From NCBI GenBank assembly GCA_038250135.1, contig JBBSCP010000001.1:1-40978 (forward strand): a DNA stretch of 40,978 bases, written 5' to 3'. The notes under the pieces were generated by a model that saw only the letters and a program-made list of their open reading frames with translations, searched no databases and was not told the origin of the DNA. Numbering within the stretch: position 1 is the first letter of the stretch; every line of letters starts with the position of its first letter. Made by a program: the position numbers and the translations under genes. Of this stretch, positions 24,496-32,922 are shown piece by piece. This DNA is from Falsiroseomonas sp038250135 (GTDB taxonomy: Bacteria > Pseudomonadota > Alphaproteobacteria > Acetobacterales > Acetobacteraceae).

Positions 24496-25647
24496 ATGGA
24501 CCACGCCACCCGCCCCGCCGCCCTCGACCTGCCCTTCGATCGGGAGGCGATGCTGGCTGGGCTTCGTACCTGGGTGGAGTGCGAAAGCCCGACCTTCGAC
24601 ACGCCGGCGGTGAACCGGATGATGGACCTCGTGGCGCGGCACCTCGCGATGATGGGCGCGCGGATCGAGCGCATCCCCGGCCGGATGGGCCATGGCGATT
24701 GCTTGCGCGCCAGCCTGCCGCATTCCTCGGCCCCGGGAACGCCCGGCATTCTGATCCTTGCGCATCTCGATACCGTCCACCCGGTCGGGACACTGACAAA
24801 GCTGCCCTGGCGGCGCGAGGGCGGGCAATGCCGCGGCCCGGGCATCTTCGACATGAAGGGCGGCACCTTCCTCGCCGTCGAGGCTGCACGGCAGTTGTTG
24901 CGCGCCGGCCTGCCGACGCCACTTCCCGTCACTTTCCTGTTCACTTCGGACGAGGAGATCGGCAGCCCCTCCACCCGCGACCTGATCGAGGCCGAGGCCG
25001 CGCGCGCAAGCTGCGTTCTGGTGCCAGAGCCCGCCCGGCCGGATGGCGGCGTGGTGACCGGGCGCTACGCCATCGCGCGCTTCAATTTGCGCAGCATCGG
25101 CCGGCCGAGCCATGCCGGCGCCACACTTTCCGATGGCCGCTCGGCGATCCGCGAGATGTGCCGCCAGGCCCTGGCGATCGACGCGATGACCACCGAGAGC
25201 TGCACCTTCTCGGTCGGCGTCATCCAGGGCGGGCAATGGGTGAATTGCGTCGCCACCGAATGCCGGGCGGAGGTGCTTTCCATGGCCAAGCGGCAGGCGG
25301 ACCTCGATGCCGGGGTCGCGCGCATCCTGGCCTTGGCGCCTGGCACCGGCGACGTGGTGCTGGAGGTCGCGCGCGGCGTCACGCGCCCGGTCTGGGAGCC
25401 CGATGCCGGCACCATGGCGCTGCACGCGCGGGCCGCGGCACTGGCCGGGCAACTCGGCTTCGCGCTGCCGCACCAGAGCTCTGGCGGCGGGTCGGATGGC
25501 AACTTCACGGGCGCGATGGGCGTGCCCACCCTCGATGGGCTGGGCGTGGCCGGCGCCGGGGCGCATACGCTCGACGAGCATATCGAGCTGGACAGCCTGG
25601 TGCCCCGCGCGCGCCTGTTCGCCGGGCTGCTCGCCACGCTGGCGTGA
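24496..25647 (+). CDS. M20-family metallopeptidase (ArgE/DapE/CPG2-like)
   Basis: A 383-aa M20 hydrolase, close in layout to carboxypeptidase G2-type glutamate carboxypeptidases. Metal and catalytic residues are visible: H90 and D92 in LAHLDTVHP, D119 in GIFDMKGG, the E153-E154 pair in TSDEEIGSPS and a further ligand in VLVPEPAR; the lid domain carries GRPSHAGATLSDGRSA. The C-terminal SSGGGSDGNFTGAMGVPTLDG completes the family pattern. No signal peptide, so cytosolic. GGAG at 24485-24488 precedes ATG 24496. It is divergent from the dioxygenase-racemase operon with only 70 bp between starts, implying shared control. It likely cleaves an amide or peptide bond of an N-acyl amino acid; the exact substrate is not readable. 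Confidence 0.88.
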   Translation: MDHATRPAALDLPFDREAMLAGLRTWVECESPTFDTPAVNRMMDLVARHLAMMGARIERIPGRMGHGDCLRASLPHSSAPGTPGILILAHLDTVHPVGTLTKLPWRREGGQCRGPGIFDMKGGTFLAVEAARQLLRAGLPTPLPVTFLFTSDEEIGSPSTRDLIEAEAARASCVLVPEPARPDGGVVTGRYAIARFNLRSIGRPSHAGATLSDGRSAIREMCRQALAIDAMTTESCTFSVGVIQGGQWVNCVATECRAEVLSMAKRQADLDAGVARILALAPGTGDVVLEVARGVTRPVWEPDAGTMALHARAAALAGQLGFALPHQSSGGGSDGNFTGAMGVPTLDGLGVAGAGAHTLDEHIELDSLVPRARLFAGLLATLA

Positions 25648-25719
25648 TCCTGCGCCGCGGCGCTTGCATCACGGCCCCGGCCTTTCCAAAGTGGGGCAAA
25701 TCACGTCGAGGACCGTTCC

Positions 25720-26175
25720 ATGCGCCGTCTCGCGGTTAGTGCGCTCGCGCTGCTCCTGCCCACCCTGGCGATGGCGCAGAGCAACCCGACCACCGGGTTC
25801 AGTTCCGGCGTCATCCACGGTCAGCGGCCGGACATGCGCCAGGATCTGCACAATGCGCCGGGTTCGCCGACCGCGGGCGGCGGCATCGCCTCGCCCCAGG
25901 CGCCGCAGACCCGCACCCAGGCGGTGCGCCAGCGCTCGCAAGCCGCGCAGCAGCAGCAACGCCGGGCCGCGCAGCAGCAGGGCCAGGTGGCGCAGGGCCA
26001 GGTGGCGCGCACCCAACGCACTGGCAGCGCCACGCCGGCCGCGCGCACGCCGAACACCGTGGCGGCGCAGGAAGCACGGTTGGCCGAGGCGCGACGCCAG
26101 CAGGCCGAGGCGCAGCGCCGCGCCGCCGAGGCCCAGGACGGCGTGGCGCTGGGGCGCCAGCCGCTCGGACGCTGA
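25720..26175 (+). CDS. Small secreted Gln/Ala/Arg-rich protein
   Basis: A 151-aa protein with a clear signal peptide (MRRLAVSALALLLPTLAMAQ). The mature part begins SNPTTGFSSGVIHGQRPDMR, then becomes low-complexity: Gln/Ala/Arg from about 63 to 110 (QQQQRRAAQQQ and QGQVAQGQVAR are short internal repeats) and an Ala/Glu/Arg helix-prone tail (EARRQQAEAQRRAAEAQ). It has no recognised domain. GAGGA at 25708-25712 precedes ATG 25720. It stands alone between the M20 gene and the convergent SDR gene, ending 1 bp before the SDR stop. Export is confident; function unknown. Confidence 0.7.
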   Translation: MRRLAVSALALLLPTLAMAQSNPTTGFSSGVIHGQRPDMRQDLHNAPGSPTAGGGIASPQAPQTRTQAVRQRSQAAQQQQRRAAQQQGQVAQGQVARTQRTGSATPAARTPNTVAAQEARLAEARRQQAEAQRRAAEAQDGVALGRQPLGR

Positions 26176-26176
26176 T

Positions 26177-26932
26177 TCAGGTTCCGCCGTCAACCGGCAG
26201 GATCTGCCCCGTCACCCAGCCGGCATAGGGCGAGGCGAAGAACAGCACGGCATTCGCGATGTCCTCCGGCTGGCCGAGCCGGCGCATGGCGATGCTCTCC
26301 AGCATCACGCGCTGGCCCTCCGCGCCATAGCTGTCGAACTGCTTGATCGAAGCCGGGTTCGACAGCACGAAGCCCGGCGCCACCGAATTCACCGTGATGC
26401 CGTGCGGGCCGAACTCACGCGACAATTGCCGCGTCAGCCCGACCAGCGCGTGCTTCGCCGAGCAATAGGCCTGGATGCCGGTGCGGCTCGCCTTGAGCCC
26501 CGCACCGCTGCTGATGGTGACGATCCGCCCGGCCTTGGCGCGCTTCATCCCCGGTGCCACGGCGCGGGCGAGGTTGAAGGCGGCGTGGGTGTTGATGTCG
26601 AAGATGGCGTGCCAATCCTCCAGCGGCACATCCTCGATCGGCCGGTTCACCTGGCCGCGCACGCCGCCGGCATTGCAGACCAGCACGCCGACAGCCCCGC
26701 CGGTCTTCTGCTCGATGCCCGCAATCCAGCCCGCCGCGGCGCCCGGCGCTGTCAGATCAAAGGCGTTGGTGGCGATGGCGTTGCCGCGCGCCGTCTCCGC
26801 CAGTTCCAACTCCGAGATATCGCAGGCAAAGACCGTCCCGCCGAGCGCCGCGAAACCCTGCGCGATGGCGCGGCCGAAGCCGTGCCCCGCACCGGTGACC
26901 GCCACCGTAACGCCGTCGAACCGTATATTCAT
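26177..26932 (-). CDS. Short-chain dehydrogenase/reductase (SDR)
   Basis: A 251-aa classical SDR. The NAD(P) motif TGAGHGFGRAI is at residues 13-23, D38 after the second strand (FACDIS) suggests NAD preference, NAGG is at 87-90, and the catalytic Ser (141/142, TISSG) with Y156 and K160 (YCSAK) is intact. The C-terminus GWVTGQILPVDGGT is standard. It reduces or oxidises a carbonyl/alcohol whose identity is not known. The start ATG 26932 overlaps the PanE-like stop as ATGA, so the two oxidoreductases are translationally coupled and probably act on related intermediates. Confidence 0.9.
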   Translation of the reverse strand: MNIRFDGVTVAVTGAGHGFGRAIAQGFAALGGTVFACDISELELAETARGNAIATNAFDLTAPGAAAGWIAGIEQKTGGAVGVLVCNAGGVRGQVNRPIEDVPLEDWHAIFDINTHAAFNLARAVAPGMKRAKAGRIVTISSGAGLKASRTGIQAYCSAKHALVGLTRQLSREFGPHGITVNSVAPGFVLSNPASIKQFDSYGAEGQRVMLESIAMRRLGQPEDIANAVLFFASPYAGWVTGQILPVDGGT

Positions 26933-27990
26933 GTCATCAACTCCAGCAGATTGTCGTCGGACATCGCACGCTCGCCGCGCTCGCATTCATGGATCATCGC
27001 GATCAGCCGCGTCAGCGTGGGACAGGCCAGGCCATGCGCGCGCCCGATCGGCGGCACGGCGCCGATCTGCGCATCGGCGGGCGTGGCGCGGTGCCGCACC
27101 CACAGATCGCGCCAGATGCCGGAATGGGTCTTGGCATTGGGGCGATTGAATGCCTCCATCGCGATCATCGAGGCGCGCGCGGCGGCCTCGCTGCCCGTGG
27201 TGCCGAAGGCGCCAGGATCGAAGCCGTTGAAGCCGAGCGGCGCCACCCCTTCGGCGCGCGCCACATCCATCACCTCGCCGCACAGCGCGCGCACCAGCGG
27301 CAGCAATTCAGGGCGCGCCAGCGTGTCAGCGATGCCCTTCGCGGCCAGCCCCTGCGCGTAGAGCAGGCTGGAATAGGCCAGCTTGCCCCAGAGATAGCCC
27401 CAGATGTTTGGCGAGTTCACCGCGTCAGGCTCGAACGTGTCGCGTAGCAGGCGATGCAGCGCCGCGAGGCGTGGCGTGGTCGCGCCGTCAAGCTCGCCCA
27501 CCACCACCGCGCCGCGATTGCCGTAGAGGATACGCCCGGGCTCCAGCCAATCCGCGCCGAAATTGACGAAGGCACCCATGCTGCGCTCGGCGCCACAAAC
27601 CTCGGCGATGACGCGCTCGCACAGCCCATTCTGCAGTGACAGCACATAGCCGTCAGGGGCGAGGTGCGGCAGCAATTGTCGGCAGGCAGCTTCGGTGTCG
27701 TGCGTCTTCACGCACAGGAAGATGCGGCGGAACACGCCCTGCACCGCGCCCGGCGTGAAGGCCGGCGCCACCACCTTCATCTGCGCGACCGGCCCCTCGA
27801 TGACCAGGCCATGCGCCGGGTCCGCGATGGCGGCGACGTGCTCGGGCACGACATCGACGAACACCACCGCATGCCGTGCGCGCACCAGATGCGCACCCAC
27901 CGTGCCACCGATCGCGCCGGCCCCCCAGATCAGGATCGGGCCGTGATCAACGCTGTCCCCCGCCGCCAACCTCTCGGCTGCCTTCGCCAC
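26929..27990 (-). CDS. 2-dehydropantoate 2-reductase (PanE/ApbA) family protein
   Basis: A 353-aa NADPH-binding reductase of the ketopantoate reductase family. GAGAIGGTVGAHLV near residue 22 is the Rossmann loop; CVKTHDT, YVLSLQNGLCE and the active-site Lys in WGKLAYSSLLYAQG follow, with a helical C-terminal domain containing GIWRDLWVRHRATP. A GTG start at 27990 is assigned because AAGGA lies 7 nt upstream; no ATG precedes the Rossmann strand. The protein is somewhat longer than housekeeping PanE (about 300 aa), and linkage to an SDR rather than panB/panC suggests a catabolic role in place of pantothenate synthesis. It is divergent from the DMT pair. Confidence 0.85.
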   Translation of the reverse strand: MAKAAERLAAGDSVDHGPILIWGAGAIGGTVGAHLVRARHAVVFVDVVPEHVAAIADPAHGLVIEGPVAQMKVVAPAFTPGAVQGVFRRIFLCVKTHDTEAACRQLLPHLAPDGYVLSLQNGLCERVIAEVCGAERSMGAFVNFGADWLEPGRILYGNRGAVVVGELDGATTPRLAALHRLLRDTFEPDAVNSPNIWGYLWGKLAYSSLLYAQGLAAKGIADTLARPELLPLVRALCGEVMDVARAEGVAPLGFNGFDPGAFGTTGSEAAARASMIAMEAFNRPNAKTHSGIWRDLWVRHRATPADAQIGAVPPIGRAHGLACPTLTRLIAMIHECERGERAMSDDNLLELMT

Positions 27991-28113
27991 GCCCTGTTCC
28001 TTCGCGCACCGGCCATGCAACAAGGTGACTTGCGCCGAACCGCAACGCACCCCCACCCTGCATCGCAAGCTAGCCGGGACACGCGCAAGGTCAATGCGCC
28101 CAACGAGATCGTT

Positions 28114-28977
28114 TTGAACGCAAAGCCCGACAACCTTCGCGGCGCCATGCTGATGGCCGCTGCGGCGCTGATCTTCGCGGTGGAACTGCTGTTCATCCGC
28201 TGGTTGGGCGCACGCGGCATCCCCACCGAGGTGCAGGTCACGGCGCGCGCCGCGGGCCAGCTTCTCTGGGTCGCGCCGACCATCCTCGCCACCGGCATCG
28301 CCGTATTCCGCACGAAGCGCCTGGCGCTGCATCTGCTGCGCGGCTGCGCCTCGCTGGTCACCTGGGCGCTGTACTATTTCTCCTTCACGCGGCTCGACCT
28401 CGCGACGGGCACGGTGCTGTCCTTCACCAATGTGATGTTCACCACCATGCTTGCCGGCCCTTTGCTCGGCGAGCGGGTGGATCGTTGGCGCTGGATAGGC
28501 ACGCTGGCGGGGCTGCTTGGCGTGGCCGTGATGCTGCGGCCGGGCAATACGCTCGACCCGCTCGGCGCCGCGGCGGCAATCGGCGCGGCGGCGGCGTGGT
28601 GCGGCATCACCCTGACCAGCCGCATGCTGACAGCGACGGAAAGCACGCGCACCGTGATCGCCTATGTCGGCCTCGTCACCACGGCGGGCGCCCTGCCCTT
28701 CGGCATCATGGCCTGGGTGCCGCTCGGCCTGATGGATGGCCTGCTGCTTCTGGTCTTCGGGCTGTTGGCGCCGGGCATCATCTATCTGGTGACCGAGGCG
28801 CTGCGCTTCGGCGAGGCCAGCGCCATCGCGCCCATCCAGTATCTGCGCCTGGTGGTCGTGGCGGCCGCGGGCTGGGCGATCTGGGGCGAGGTGCCGGACC
28901 TGTATGGCTGGATCGGCGCGGCGATCATCCTGTCGGGCGCGCTGGTCATCACGGTGGCGGAAGCGCGCCGGCGATGA
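28114..28977 (+). CDS. DMT-superfamily (EamA) transporter, first of a tandem pair
   Basis: A 287-aa inner-membrane protein with about ten hydrophobic helices in two EamA halves. Typical segments are AAAALIFAVELLFIRWLGAR, YYFSFTRLDLATGTVLSFTN, LLGERVDRWRWIGTLAGLLGV and, in the second half, EALRFGEASAIAPIQYLRL. EamA proteins export or import small metabolites; the substrate is unknown. The start is uncertain: TTG 28114 gives a normal family length, while ATG 28147 would remove eleven residues before the first helix. The stop overlaps the next DMT gene as ATGA. Confidence 0.82.
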   Translation: MNAKPDNLRGAMLMAAAALIFAVELLFIRWLGARGIPTEVQVTARAAGQLLWVAPTILATGIAVFRTKRLALHLLRGCASLVTWALYYFSFTRLDLATGTVLSFTNVMFTTMLAGPLLGERVDRWRWIGTLAGLLGVAVMLRPGNTLDPLGAAAAIGAAAAWCGITLTSRMLTATESTRTVIAYVGLVTTAGALPFGIMAWVPLGLMDGLLLLVFGLLAPGIIYLVTEALRFGEASAIAPIQYLRLVVVAAAGWAIWGEVPDLYGWIGAAIILSGALVITVAEARRR

Positions 28978-29897
28978 GCCCCATGGTGCGCGCCGTGCTG
29001 CTCAGCATCGCGGCCGCCTTGTTCTTCACGCTGGAGACGATGGTGGTGAAGGCCATCACCGACGTGCCGCTCGCCACCATCGTGCTGGCGCGCTCCATCG
29101 GCCAGTTGCTGTGGACCGCACCCGCCATCCTGCGCGACCCGATCGGCCTGATGCGCACGCGCGCCCTGCCGATGCAGATCCTGCGCGGGCTGCTCTCGAT
29201 CACTTCCTGGTACCTGTATTTCTTCGCCTTCAGCGGCCTGCCGTTGGCAACCGCGACGGTGCTGTCCTTCACCTCCGTCCTGTTCGTCACCGCGCTGGCC
29301 GGGCCGGTTTTGGGCGAGCGCGTCCGCCTGCGCCGCTGGAGCGCCACGGTGGTGGGCTTCGCCGGCGTGCTCGTCATCCTGCGGCCCGGCGCGCTGCCGC
29401 TCGACTGGTCGGTGGCGGCGAGCATCGGCTCGGCGCTGTTGGGGGCGGTGATCCTGCTCACCACGAAGCTGCTCTCCCGGGCCGAGCGCACCGACACGAT
29501 CATGTTCTACATTGGCATCGTCGCCGTCAGTGTCTCCCTGCCGGTGGCCTGGAGTGGCCTCGCCTGGCCGGGATGGTCGAGCCTGGGGATGCTGGTTTTG
29601 GTCGGGCTCTGCGGGCCGGTCGCGATGCATCTGTGGATCACCTCGCTGCGCCTTGCCGATGCCTCCTTCCTTGCCCCGATCAGCTACGTGCGGCTGATCT
29701 TCGCCGCCGGGTTCGGCATCGCGCTGTTCAACGAGGGTCTGGATTGGGGGCTCGGCCTGGGTGCTGCGCTGATCATCGGCAGCGCGATCTACATCACACG
29801 GCGCGAGGCGCAGGTGGCGCGTGCGGCTCAGCTGCGGAAGCCCGACTCCGCGACCGCCGCCTCCAGCACCGACTCCGGCAATCCGAAAGCCCGGTAG
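28974..29897 (+). CDS. DMT-superfamily (EamA) transporter, second of a tandem pair
   Basis: A 307-aa membrane protein homologous to the preceding gene and coupled to it by an ATGA overlap at 28974. It shows the same landmarks: SIAAALFFTLETMVVKAI, YFFAFSGLPLATATVLSFTS, VLGERVRLRRWSATVVGF and SLRLADASFLAPISYVRL. The tandem arrangement suggests duplication and possibly a heterodimeric transporter, as in some paired small exporters, though each copy already has ten helices. Its last about 23 codons, polar and without family character (KPDSATAASSTDSG), lie antisense to the convergent cyclotransferase-like gene (29828-29897). Confidence 0.85.
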   Translation: MSPMVRAVLLSIAAALFFTLETMVVKAITDVPLATIVLARSIGQLLWTAPAILRDPIGLMRTRALPMQILRGLLSITSWYLYFFAFSGLPLATATVLSFTSVLFVTALAGPVLGERVRLRRWSATVVGFAGVLVILRPGALPLDWSVAASIGSALLGAVILLTTKLLSRAERTDTIMFYIGIVAVSVSLPVAWSGLAWPGWSSLGMLVLVGLCGPVAMHLWITSLRLADASFLAPISYVRLIFAAGFGIALFNEGLDWGLGLGAALIIGSAIYITRREAQVARAAQLRKPDSATAASSTDSGNPKAR

Positions 29898-30247
29898 CCC
29901 TGCCGCAGATGCGCGACATAGGCCGCACCGGGCGGCCCCGGGCGGTTCAAGGCCTCGACATAGATCCAGGCCTCGCCGCCCTCGGGCAGCGTCACGCGCA
30001 GGCGACGATAGGCGCCGAGCGCCACCCCTTCCGCCCGGTCGAGCGCGGCCAGATGGGCAGCGTTGATGCGCCACAGGCCAACCGGCACCGCGCCCTCCGG
30101 CGTCTCGACGATGCTGGCGAAGCGTTGCAGCCGAAGCCGCCAGCCGGGCAGCCGCACGGCGCCGATCATCTCCGTACCAAAACAGCGGGCGCGCATCCGC
30201 GCAGGGTCGAGGTTGCTGCCATAGGCGGCGTAGGGAATATCCAGCAT
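29828..30247 (-). CDS. Gamma-glutamylcyclotransferase-like (GGCT/AIG2 fold) protein
   Basis: A 139-aa protein of the GGCT-like fold. The substrate-binding loop YGSNL is at residues 9-13 and the likely catalytic acid is E73 in ALDRAEGV, both standard for the family, along with WIYVEAL and a C-terminal ..GYRAFGLPE.. helix. The fold releases 5-oxoproline from gamma-glutamyl compounds or acts on related gamma-glutamylamines. It starts 47 bp from the divergent lactate-permease-type gene and overlaps the DMT tail by 70 bp at its 3' end. Confidence 0.85.
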   Translation of the reverse strand: MLDIPYAAYGSNLDPARMRARCFGTEMIGAVRLPGWRLRLQRFASIVETPEGAVPVGLWRINAAHLAALDRAEGVALGAYRRLRVTLPEGGEAWIYVEALNRPGPPGAAYVAHLRQGYRAFGLPESVLEAAVAESGFRS

Positions 30248-30294
30248 GCCGCCCGAGGCTGGCGCGGCGCGCTGTGCCTGGCAAGGAGGTGCGG

Positions 30295-31704
30295 ATGATC
30301 CTGCTGATCCAGGCCGCGCCGCTGGCGCTGCTGCTGGCGCTGCTGCTGAGCGGTCGCGCCGGCCCGGTGCCGGCCGTGCTGGTGGCGCTGGCCCTGGCCG
30401 TGCCCGCCACGCTGCTCAGCCTGCCCGAGGCCACGCCAGCCGCCAGCTTCCTGGTCACCGAGACGCTGCGCGGCGCCTTCCTTGCGTCCAAGCCGATCGG
30501 CGTGGTGGTGGGCGGGCTGCTGTTCCACGCCGCCGTTTCCCGACCGTCGGAAGCGGCGCCCCGTGCGCCCGAAGCCCGACGCATCTTCGCCGCCACGCTG
30601 CTGGCCGGCACCTTCCTCGAAAGCGTCACAGGCTTCGCCGTCGGCGCGGTGTTTGCGCTCTCGGCGCTGCGCGGCATGGGTCTCGGCGGCGCGCCGGCCG
30701 GGGCGCTGGCGCTGCTGGCGCTGACGCTCGTGCCCTGGGGCGGGCTCGGGCCCGGCACGGCGCTGGGCGCCGCGCTGATCGGGCTGCCGGCGCAGGAGGT
30801 GGCGGCGGCCACGGCGGGGCCGAATGCCGTCTGGTTCGTGCTGCTCGCGCCGGTCTTTTGGCGGCTCTGCACGGCGGCCGGCGTGGCCGTGCCGGCGCGG
30901 GAGAAGCTCGTGCAGCTCGGCATCCTCACCGGCATGGCGGCGGGCTTGGTGCTCGCCCACGCCGTCATGCCCTTCGAGGTGGTGGGCCTCGTCGTCTCCG
31001 GCGTGCCGCTGCTGGCGGTATTGTGGTGGCTCGACCCGCCGGCGGATGCGGCGGCCTGGCGCGCGGCCCTGCGGCGACTCGCCCCCTATCTGGGGCTGAC
31101 GGCGGCGCTGCTCGGTGCGCGCAGCCTCCCCGGCGCACCGAGCTGGACACCCTTCGCGGACCTGCCGGGCTTCGCGCTCACCCATGTCGCCGTGGTGCTG
31201 TGGGTGGTGGCGGGGCTGCTGCTGGCACGGCGCGCAGATGGCGCCGCGGGCGCCATGGCAGCACTTTCCCGCGCGCGAAAGCCGGCCATCGCCATGTTGC
31301 TTTACGTCATCCTGGCGCGCTGGATGGCAGGCTCTGGCGCCTCGGCCGCGCTGGCACAAGGTGCTGCGGAGGGGTTGGGCACGGCGGCACCCTTCGCCAT
31401 CCCGGCGCTCGGGCTGATCTCGGGACTGGTGACGGGCAGCAATGTCGGCTCCAACGCCGCGCTGATGACCGTGCAGGCCGCCCTCGGCGTGGCGGCCGGG
31501 CTGCCCACGATGCTGGCGCCTGCCCTGCACAATTTCGCGGGTTCGGCTGGGGCCGGCATGTCCTTCGCGGTGACGGCGATGATCTGCGGTCTGCTGGCCG
31601 ATGGCACGCGGCCGGCGCAGCTGTGGCGATTGCTGGCACCCTCACTGGCCGCCGTGCTGGCGGTGGGTTGGGCGTGGGTGGCGCTGTTCTCGGGCTGGCG
31701 CTGA
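30295..31704 (+). CDS. LctP/LldP-type L-lactate permease homolog
   Basis: A 469-aa inner-membrane transporter with about 12-13 hydrophobic helices. Family signatures include GTFLESVTGFAVGAVFALSAL, LTLVPWGGLGPGTALG and, near the C-terminus, ISGLVTGSNVGSNALM-like text (ISGLVTGSNVGSNAALMT). It is about 80 residues shorter than classical lactate permeases and may carry glycolate or another 2-hydroxy acid. A near-perfect Shine-Dalgarno AAGGAGGT at 30283-30290 fixes ATG 30295 and predicts strong translation. A GC hairpin follows 80 bp downstream. The TRAP operon behind it starts 200 bp further on and is probably separate. Confidence 0.85.
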   Translation: MILLIQAAPLALLLALLLSGRAGPVPAVLVALALAVPATLLSLPEATPAASFLVTETLRGAFLASKPIGVVVGGLLFHAAVSRPSEAAPRAPEARRIFAATLLAGTFLESVTGFAVGAVFALSALRGMGLGGAPAGALALLALTLVPWGGLGPGTALGAALIGLPAQEVAAATAGPNAVWFVLLAPVFWRLCTAAGVAVPAREKLVQLGILTGMAAGLVLAHAVMPFEVVGLVVSGVPLLAVLWWLDPPADAAAWRAALRRLAPYLGLTAALLGARSLPGAPSWTPFADLPGFALTHVAVVLWVVAGLLLARRADGAAGAMAALSRARKPAIAMLLYVILARWMAGSGASAALAQGAAEGLGTAAPFAIPALGLISGLVTGSNVGSNAALMTVQAALGVAAGLPTMLAPALHNFAGSAGAGMSFAVTAMICGLLADGTRPAQLWRLLAPSLAAVLAVGWAWVALFSGWR

Positions 31705-31784
31705 TTGCCTATATCGGCGCCGAATTGCTGTGGGAGGGCACGGTGATGGCCAACGCAACCCTGGCTCTGGGCCTGCCCATCCCC

Positions 31785-31814
31785 GCCCCGGCGCCGTGAG
31801 GCGAAGCCCGGGGC
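31785..31814 (+). terminator. Strong GC hairpin after the lactate-permease-type gene
   Basis: GCCCCGG-CGCC pairs with GGCG and CCGGGGC around a GTGA loop, with a 4-nt AAGC bulge on the right arm. No T-run follows, so it may act as a partial terminator or stabilise the 3' end. It lies in the 199-bp gap between the permease and dctP. Confidence 0.4.
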
Positions 31815-31903
31815 AGGATTGAATCGTGACGGTCCTTCCACCTATACAGGAGGAGTTCCAGCGGTGCCGGACCGGGCGCCCCTGTCTCAGGGAGAGAAAC
31901 CTC

Positions 31904-32872
31904 ATGAAGTTGGCCCATCATCTCGCGCTGGCCGCCGCATTGGCCCTGCCGGTGGCTGCGCAAGCGCAGACCCAGATCACCGTGCAGCATGCGCTGCCGC
32001 TGAACAGCCATTACGGCGCCGGCGCCAGCGCCTTCAAGGAGGCCTTCGAGGCCGCGACGGCTGGCCGCTTCCGCGTCAACCTCCAGCGTAACGACAATGA
32101 GCGCGAGATGGTCGAGAGCGTGCAGATCGGCACGCTCGACTGCACCATCACCTCGACCGGCCCCGTCGGCAACTTCGTGGCCGAGGTCCGCAACCTCGAC
32201 GTGCCCTTCCTGTTCCGCGACACGGCGCATGCGCGCGGCGTGCTGGACAGCGCGATCGGCCAGGAGTTGCTCGGCCGCTTCACGCCGCGCGGCCTGGTCG
32301 GCGTGGTCTGGATGGAGAACGGCTTCCGCCACCTGACCAATTCGCGGCGCGAGGTGAACACGCCCGCCGATGTGCGCGGCCTGAAGGTGCGCACCATGGA
32401 AAACCAGGTGCACATGCGCGCCTTCACCACGCTGGGCGCGCTGCCGACGCCGATGGCGTTCTCCGAGCTGGTCCCGGCATTGCAGCAGGGCACGGTCGAT
32501 GGCCAGGAAAACCCCATCCCGGTGATCGTGGCGAACAACCTCAACCAGGTGCAGCGCTTCCTGACGCTGACCGGCCATGTCTATTCCCCGGCCATCATGA
32601 TCTGCAACCCCGCCGCACTGGCACGCCTGAACGCCGCCGATCGCGCGGCCTTCGCCGCCGCCGCCACCGCCGCCGCCGCCGCCAACCGCGCGCGCGTGAC
32701 ATCGGATGAGAATTCGGGCGTCGAGGAACTGCGCCGTCGCGGCATGACGGTGGTGACGCAGGTGGACAGCGCCGCCTTCCAGACCGCGCTGGCCCCGGCC
32801 TTCGCCGAATATGAGCGCACGCTGGATGGCGCGCTGATGCGCCGCATCCGCGACTGGCGCCCGGCCTCCTAG
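31904..32872 (+). CDS. dctP: TRAP transporter solute-binding protein, DctP type
   Basis: A 322-aa periplasmic binding protein with a signal peptide of about 22 residues (LALAAALALPVAAQAQ). The DctP landmarks are present: ITVQHALPLNSHYGAGASAF, VQIGTLDCTITSTGPVGNFV, VVWMENGFRHLTNSRREVN, the ligand-carboxylate Arg in VRGLKVRTMEN, and LQQGTVDGQENPIPVI. It should bind an organic acid for the DctQM complex encoded downstream. GGAGAG at 31891-31896 precedes ATG 31904. A GCC-repeat stretch (about 32656-32688) encodes an Ala run in the helix after ADRAAF. It is separated from dctQ by a 172-bp gap holding two hairpins, which may reduce downstream transcription relative to this abundant subunit. Confidence 0.9.
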   Translation: MKLAHHLALAAALALPVAAQAQTQITVQHALPLNSHYGAGASAFKEAFEAATAGRFRVNLQRNDNEREMVESVQIGTLDCTITSTGPVGNFVAEVRNLDVPFLFRDTAHARGVLDSAIGQELLGRFTPRGLVGVVWMENGFRHLTNSRREVNTPADVRGLKVRTMENQVHMRAFTTLGALPTPMAFSELVPALQQGTVDGQENPIPVIVANNLNQVQRFLTLTGHVYSPAIMICNPAALARLNAADRAAFAAAATAAAAANRARVTSDENSGVEELRRRGMTVVTQVDSAAFQTALAPAFAEYERTLDGALMRRIRDWRPAS

Positions 32873-32908
32873 AGCACGATCGATCCTCCTGGACTGATCT
32901 CGTGCTCT
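32871..32908. repeat. REP-like hairpin 1 between dctP and dctQ
   Basis: AGAGCACGA (32871-32879) pairs perfectly with TCGTGCTCT (32900-32908) around a 20-nt loop. It begins at the second base of the dctP stop codon, so the stem forms at the mRNA 3' end of dctP. Confidence 0.7.
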
Positions 32909-32922
32909 GGAAACCATGGAAT

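Noticed and set aside
28782..30968. Minus-strand open frame of 728 codons
   Set aside because: Shadow of the DMT and lactate-permease genes on the other strand; low-complexity composition.
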